From NCBI GenBank assembly GCA_046351595.1, contig JAXLYE010000001.1, positions 1,054,001-1,118,000 on the forward strand: a stretch of DNA of 64,000 bases. The letters run 5' to 3'. Numbering within the stretch: the first letter of the stretch is position 1; each line of letters opens with the position of its first letter. This DNA is from JAXLYE01 sp046351595 (GTDB lineage: Bacteria > Myxococcota_A > Polyangia > Palsa-1104 > JAEUJZ01). The notes under the pieces were generated by a model, which saw only the letters and a program-made list of their open reading frames with translations, was not told the DNA's origin and did no database searches. Made by a program: the position numbers and the translations under genes. Below, in pieces: positions 59,171 through 64,000 of the stretch.

Positions 59171-62100
59171 CTAGCGCGGATCGAACGAGGCGCAGATGCG
59201 GACGCCGAGCTGCGGATCGCGGTAGTTCGGGTCCAGGATGACGCGGTTTACCGAGTTGGCGTTGAAGCGACCGAGGAAGAACGCGCCGCCGCGCGCGACC
59301 CACTGATCCGGCTGCACCATCGAGCGCGTCCAGTCCGCGACGTTGCCGGCCATGTCGAAGATCCCGAAGAGGCTGACCGAGGCCGGGTACGAGCCGACCT
59401 CGTCGGGCGCCGCGCGGGCGCTGTCGTGATCGTAGGTCTCGTCGTAGTTGGCCTCTGCCTTCCCCAGCGTGTCGCCGTGCGGAAAGATCCGGTCGTCGGC
59501 GCCACGCGCCGCGCGCTCCCACTCGTGCTCGGTGCACAGCCGCGCGCCGCGCAGCTTGCCCGTCTCGGCGAGCCAGTCCGCGTAGGCCTTGGCGTCGGTG
59601 GCGCTGAGCCCGTTGATCGGGAACCGCGACCAGTTCTGGCTGCGGCGGATCGAGCGCTTGGCGATGACCAGGGGCTCGCCCAGCTTCGCGGTGTACGAAC
59701 CGCCCACGGTCTGCAGCTTGTAGATCCAGGTGCCGTCGGGCTGCTGCGAGACGGTCGGCTCCGAACCGGGCGCGCTCGGCTTTGGGGCCTTGCTGGCGGC
59801 GGTCTTCTGGTTGCGGTCGCGGACGTACTCCATCCACTCGGCGACCGTCACCTCGTAGCGGCCGATGAGGAAGCCGTTGACGGTCAGGACGTGCTGCGGG
59901 ACCGTCGTCAGCGTGCCGGTGCGGTACTCCTCGTCGGCCGCGGCGCCGAACAGGAAGCGGCCGGGCGGCACGTAGACGAAGTCCGGCGGGATCTCCTCGG
60001 CCAGCGGCAGCTTCACGTCGGCGCTGAAGCGCTCGCCGCGCCCGAGCACGATCGGGTAGCTCACGGGCGCGCGGCCCGGCGCGCTGAGCTTGACCAGGTA
60101 CGACCCCGGCGCCAGCGACACGCCCTGCACCGGCGTCATGCCGAGCGCGCGGCTGTCGATGAGCTGCCGGTGGTGGTGGACGTCGGGCTCGAACCGCGCG
60201 ATCTCGACCGCGGCGCCCACCGGGTGGCTCGACAGCGTCAGCTGCGCCGGCGCGCTCCACCGCCCGACGCGGCTGCCGTCGGCGTCGTACAGGCGCAGGC
60301 GCTGGATGAGGTCGCGCTTCTTCTCGTCGTGGTGGTTGGCCTCGGCGATCAGCGCCCCCTCGAGCAGCGCGTCGCCGAGGTAGCCGCGCACGTCGTCCCG
60401 GCTGCCGTCGAGCGTCAGCGCCGCCTCCAGGACCTGGCCGGCCTTGCTCGCGGCCTCCTCGGCCTCGTGCGCGATCTCCAGCGCCTTCTGCCACTCGGCC
60501 TCGCCCTCGTCCTTCTTCATCGCGTCGAAGACCGAGAACGCCTTCTCGCGCTGCTTGGCCGCCAGCTGCGCCTTCTCGCGCGCCTCGCCGAGCGCCGACA
60601 TGCCCAGGGCGACGTAGCTGTCGACGCGCTGCCGCTGCGTGCGCCGCTCCTGGTACTTGATGGCGCCGGCGAAGGTGCCCAGAAACAGCGGCACCGTGAC
60701 GATCGCGATGCGGCGGCCCCAGCGGCTGCGCTGCACCGCCCGCCGCGACGCGGCGAGGAACGCCTGCTCGCGCGGGGTCAGCTCGCTCTCGTCGATCAGC
60801 GACAGCTCGGCGAGCTGCCGCGCGCTCCACAGCGCCTCGCGCGCCTGGCCGAGCCGGCGCCACTCGTTGGCCGAGGTCTCCAGCCGCCCCTTGACCTGGC
60901 GGCTCTCGGCGAACTCCTCGAGCCAGCGCTTGAGGGTGCCCCAGCCCTTGAGCAGCGCCTCGTGCGCCACCTCGTAGCCGATGCCCTCGCCGGTGTCGCG
61001 CGCCACCACCAGGCGGCCCTTGACCAGCGCCTCAAGCGCCTCGCGGGCGCTGTCGCTGCGCACCAGCTCCTCGTCGGCGCGGCGGGCGCGCGTGCCGTCG
61101 AGCGTCACCAGCAGCATGAGGATGCGCCGGGCCGCCAGGCGCTGCGACGAGGGCAGGCTGAGCAAAACCTGATCCGCGTGCCGCGCCAGCGCGCCCGAGA
61201 CGCCGCCGATGCGATCGAGCGACGCCTGCGTGATCGAGTCGCCCTGCCGCGCCTCCCACAGCTCGGTCAGCGCGAACTGCAAGAGCGGCAGGCCGCCGTC
61301 GGTCTTGGCCGTGGTCTCGGCCAGCGCCTCGACCATGGACTCGGACTCGAAGTGCACGCCCTTGGCGTGCGCCGGGCCGACGATGGCCTCGCGGATCTTG
61401 TCCGAGGTCATCGGCCGCAAGAGATACAGCCCGCGCGCCAGCTCGTCGCCCAGCCCCGGCACCGTGGCGACCCGCGCCAGGAAGTCGCTGCGCACGGTCA
61501 TCAGCATGCGCACCCCGGGCACGCGCGCCGCCAGCCGCCCCAGCGCCGCGCCGACGAGCGCGGTTTCCGTCGGGTCGGCGATGGTCACCAGCTCCTCGAG
61601 CTGATCGAGGAAGACGGTGACGCCGCGCTCCTCGCCCAGGTGCTTGCGCAGCTCCCAGGCCAGCGCCGTCGGCTCCGCGCGCAGCCGCGCCGAGAGCTGC
61701 TCCGCCGGCATGCCCATGACCGGCGCCAGCACCTCGATGAGCGCGGCGAGCGGCGTGCGCCCGGGCACCATCGAGACCACGGTCCACTTGCGGCTGCCGC
61801 CGAGCGCGCCCTCGCTGATCAGCGGCAGCACGCCGGCGCGACAGAGCGACGACTTGCCGACGCCGGAGTCGGCGGTGACCAGGACGAAGGCCTCGGTGCG
61901 CAGGCGATCGACGATGGTGCCGATCTCGTTGGTGCGGCCGAAGAACAGGCCGCGGTGCTCGGCCTCGAAGGCGAGCAGGCCGCGGTAGGGGTTGCCCTCG
62001 GGCGCCGGCGCCGCCTGCTCGCTCGGCTTGAGCGCCTCCAGCGCCTCGCGCAGCTCGTCTCCCGAGGCGAAGCGCTGCATCGGATCGCGCTTGAGGCAGC

Positions 62101-63469
62101 GGTCGACGATCGCCGCGAAGCGCGGATCCACGCCCGCGGCCACCTGCGCCAGCGGCCGCGCGTCCTCCTCGCACACGACGCGCGGCAGGTCGGCCAGCGG
62201 CGCCTCGATGTGCGGCGGCGCGCCCGCGCACAGCTCGAACAGCAGCGAGCCCATGGCGTAGATGTCGGTCTGCCGCGTGCCCGGCTCGCCGCGCCAGATC
62301 TCGGGCGCCATGTACAGCGGCGTGCCGGCGATGCGGCTGGTGTGGAACACGGCGCTGCCCTGCGGCGTCGACTCGAAGCCGATCATGCCGAAGGCGCCCG
62401 AGAGGCTGGCGAGGCCCTTGGCCGCCGACGCGGTTTCGCCCTTGTCGCCCTTCTGGGGCTTCTGGCGCGGGTTGGTCGGCGCGTTCTCGTCGGGCGGGGC
62501 GCCGCTCACCGCCGGCATGGGGCGCGGCGTGACGCGGATCTTGCCGACGCTCACCGGGTTCTTGCGCGTGCCCTCGGGGCTGACCGGCACCGAGCCGGCC
62601 GGCGGCGTCGCCGCCAGGTCTTCCGCTTCCGAGCGGCCCTCGAACGAATCCGCCGGCGGCAGCGGCAGCGGGATCGCGCCGACCACCACCACGAACTCCT
62701 TGCCCTCGGGCCCTGAGGCGTCACGCGTGCCGCCCGCGCCGCCGCCCGCTCCCGTTCCCGTATGACGATCGACGGCGACCACCTGCGCCGCCTGCTCGAT
62801 CGGGATCTGCATCGTCTCGGACGTGCCCGAGACCGGGCCGACGTGCGGCTCGGGCGCCCACAGCTCCGGGCCGCTGATGTGCGAGCGGTCGACGAACTCC
62901 GCCAGGCCGAAGTCGAGCAGCTTGATCTCGCCGTCGCTGCTGAGGATCACGTTGCCGGGCTTGATGTCGCGGTGCAAGACGCCCCGCCGGTGCGCCGCGG
63001 CCAGCCCGCGCGCGAGGCCCAGCCCGATCTCGAGCGCGCGCCGCCACGGCAGCGGCTTGGGCACGGCGTCGAGGTTCTGGCCGCGCACGTACTCCGAGAC
63101 GATGAGCGGCCGGCCGTCGACCTCGCCGACGCGGTAGATGGTGACGACGTTGGGGTGCTGCAGCCGCGCCGCGGCCCGCGCCTCGTTGAGGAACTGCTCG
63201 CGGATGGCGCTGTCCGGGTTGATCGCGCTGATGAACTTGATGGCGACGGGGCGGTCGAGCAGCGTGTCGTGGCCGAGGTACACCTCGCCCATGCCGCCGC
63301 GCGACAGCGGCCACAGGAGGCGGTACTCGTCGAACTGCTTGGGCGGCGCCCAGCCGGCGCCGGTCGCACCCTCGCCGTCGACGCCGGCCAGCGCGTCTTG
63401 ACTCGAAGCGGGCCCCGGGTTCTTCTCGGGCGGCCCGGGAGGCGGAGCAGGCTCACTAGGCTGTGACAT
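59171..63469 (-). CDS. Ser/Thr protein kinase fused to nSTAND-like NTPase and SUMF1 domain
   Basis: 1432 residues. The kinase domain starts at ~46: Gly loop SRGGMGEV, Lys78 in VAIKF, HRDIKPGN (156-163) and DFG (176-178). The activation segment is split by ~200 Pro/Gly-rich residues before APE (378-380), where 20-30 is normal. Residues ~495-545 open a P-loop NTPase of the nSTAND type (NPYRGLLAFEAEHRGLFFGR, Walker A ADSGVGKSSL). A membrane segment lies near ~930, and a PEGA-like stretch near ~1120. The C-terminus (~1190-1432) is a SUMF1/formylglycine-generating-enzyme-like domain (ARLCTEHEWERAARG, FGIFDMAGNVADWTRS, GVRICAS). Probably a signal receptor with cytoplasmic kinase; substrates unknown. 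Confidence 0.9.
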   Translation of the reverse strand: MSQPSEPAPPPGPPEKNPGPASSQDALAGVDGEGATGAGWAPPKQFDEYRLLWPLSRGGMGEVYLGHDTLLDRPVAIKFISAINPDSAIREQFLNEARAAARLQHPNVVTIYRVGEVDGRPLIVSEYVRGQNLDAVPKPLPWRRALEIGLGLARGLAAAHRRGVLHRDIKPGNVILSSDGEIKLLDFGLAEFVDRSHISGPELWAPEPHVGPVSGTSETMQIPIEQAAQVVAVDRHTGTGAGGGAGGTRDASGPEGKEFVVVVGAIPLPLPPADSFEGRSEAEDLAATPPAGSVPVSPEGTRKNPVSVGKIRVTPRPMPAVSGAPPDENAPTNPRQKPQKGDKGETASAAKGLASLSGAFGMIGFESTPQGSAVFHTSRIAGTPLYMAPEIWRGEPGTRQTDIYAMGSLLFELCAGAPPHIEAPLADLPRVVCEEDARPLAQVAAGVDPRFAAIVDRCLKRDPMQRFASGDELREALEALKPSEQAAPAPEGNPYRGLLAFEAEHRGLFFGRTNEIGTIVDRLRTEAFVLVTADSGVGKSSLCRAGVLPLISEGALGGSRKWTVVSMVPGRTPLAALIEVLAPVMGMPAEQLSARLRAEPTALAWELRKHLGEERGVTVFLDQLEELVTIADPTETALVGAALGRLAARVPGVRMLMTVRSDFLARVATVPGLGDELARGLYLLRPMTSDKIREAIVGPAHAKGVHFESESMVEALAETTAKTDGGLPLLQFALTELWEARQGDSITQASLDRIGGVSGALARHADQVLLSLPSSQRLAARRILMLLVTLDGTRARRADEELVRSDSAREALEALVKGRLVVARDTGEGIGYEVAHEALLKGWGTLKRWLEEFAESRQVKGRLETSANEWRRLGQAREALWSARQLAELSLIDESELTPREQAFLAASRRAVQRSRWGRRIAIVTVPLFLGTFAGAIKYQERRTQRQRVDSYVALGMSALGEAREKAQLAAKQREKAFSVFDAMKKDEGEAEWQKALEIAHEAEEAASKAGQVLEAALTLDGSRDDVRGYLGDALLEGALIAEANHHDEKKRDLIQRLRLYDADGSRVGRWSAPAQLTLSSHPVGAAVEIARFEPDVHHHRQLIDSRALGMTPVQGVSLAPGSYLVKLSAPGRAPVSYPIVLGRGERFSADVKLPLAEEIPPDFVYVPPGRFLFGAAADEEYRTGTLTTVPQHVLTVNGFLIGRYEVTVAEWMEYVRDRNQKTAASKAPKPSAPGSEPTVSQQPDGTWIYKLQTVGGSYTAKLGEPLVIAKRSIRRSQNWSRFPINGLSATDAKAYADWLAETGKLRGARLCTEHEWERAARGADDRIFPHGDTLGKAEANYDETYDHDSARAAPDEVGSYPASVSLFGIFDMAGNVADWTRSMVQPDQWVARGGAFFLGRFNANSVNRVILDPNYRDPQLGVRICASFDPR

Positions 63470-63673
63470 CAGAGCTTGTGTGCGGGGGCCACAGGCTGTG
63501 CGCCGCCGCGTCGATCCGGGCTCCCCGGAGGGAACAACGAGACGGTACGGAGCGCCGCACCTCTCCCCCGGCCCCGGGCCAACTCAGCGAAGCAGACCCC
63601 ATCTAGCGTACCTTCTCACGGGGCACGCCAAGTTGCAACGGAGCCGGCAGCCAGAAGGGACCCCCCGCTCTGG

Positions 63674-63679
63674 TACACT
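63674..63679 (+). promoter_or_regulatory. -10 box of the PspA-family gene, probably leaderless
   Basis: TACACT, six bases before ATG 63686. No ribosome site or clear -35. Confidence 0.45.
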
Positions 63680-63685
63680 GCCCAC

Positions 63686-64000
<315 letters not shown>

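Overview
The window is very GC-rich DNA (by eye about 70%, not counted) that most likely comes from a myxobacterium or close relative (Myxococcota). The evidence is a MYXO-CTERM-type tail, many putative lipoproteins with propeller or LamG folds, OmpA proteins with thrombospondin type 3 repeats, an ADYC-domain lipoprotein, FHA and roadblock proteins, a sigma-54 activator and a very large Ser/Thr kinase fused to nSTAND-like and SUMF1 domains. No rRNA, tRNA, CRISPR array or insertion sequence was recognised. The only mobile-element gene seen is a lone tyrosine recombinase at 9.9-11.0 kb.

Layout. 0-15 kb is a surface and secretion region: a 5'-cut OmpA/TSP3 protein, a DUF11 repeat protein with MYXO-CTERM tail, six lipoproteins, the orphan integrase beside a PEGA protein with no signal peptide, and a degenerate Fic protein. 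15-28 kb is mostly housekeeping: BolA, a FliA-like sigma factor, a flavoprotein/polyferredoxin membrane fusion, DnaK, an MtnP/PfkB/TrmH operon, a second OmpA/TSP3 protein and a TIM-barrel protein. 28-40 kb holds an FHA membrane protein, a CtpA-type protease, two coupled membrane proteins, a sigma-54 activator, a roadblock protein and an acyl-CoA synthetase. 40-49 kb is a same-strand run of four unusual genes (HEAT, polytopic membrane, 1357-residue Lys/Glu/Ala-rich, TPR) that follows a 42-bp tandem repeat array. 49-64 kb contains a TPR protein, an AraC regulator, a Coq4 protein, a cupin, eutC next to a eutL-eutT fusion, a VOC protein, thiC, the ADYC lipoprotein, the large kinase and the start of a PspA-family gene.

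The strongest novelty is the EutL-EutT fusion at 52.6-54.1 kb: a microcompartment shell protein joined to a cobalamin adenosyltransferase-like domain, beside eutC, with no eutB or other shell gene in view. A second theme is gene-start architecture: at nine genes a -10-like hexamer lies only 6-8 bases before the start codon, which suggests leaderless transcripts and helps choose starts. A third is the abundance of short tandem repeats next to genes (10, 12, 15 and 42 bp periods). All functions are read from sequence and family knowledge; no searches were run.
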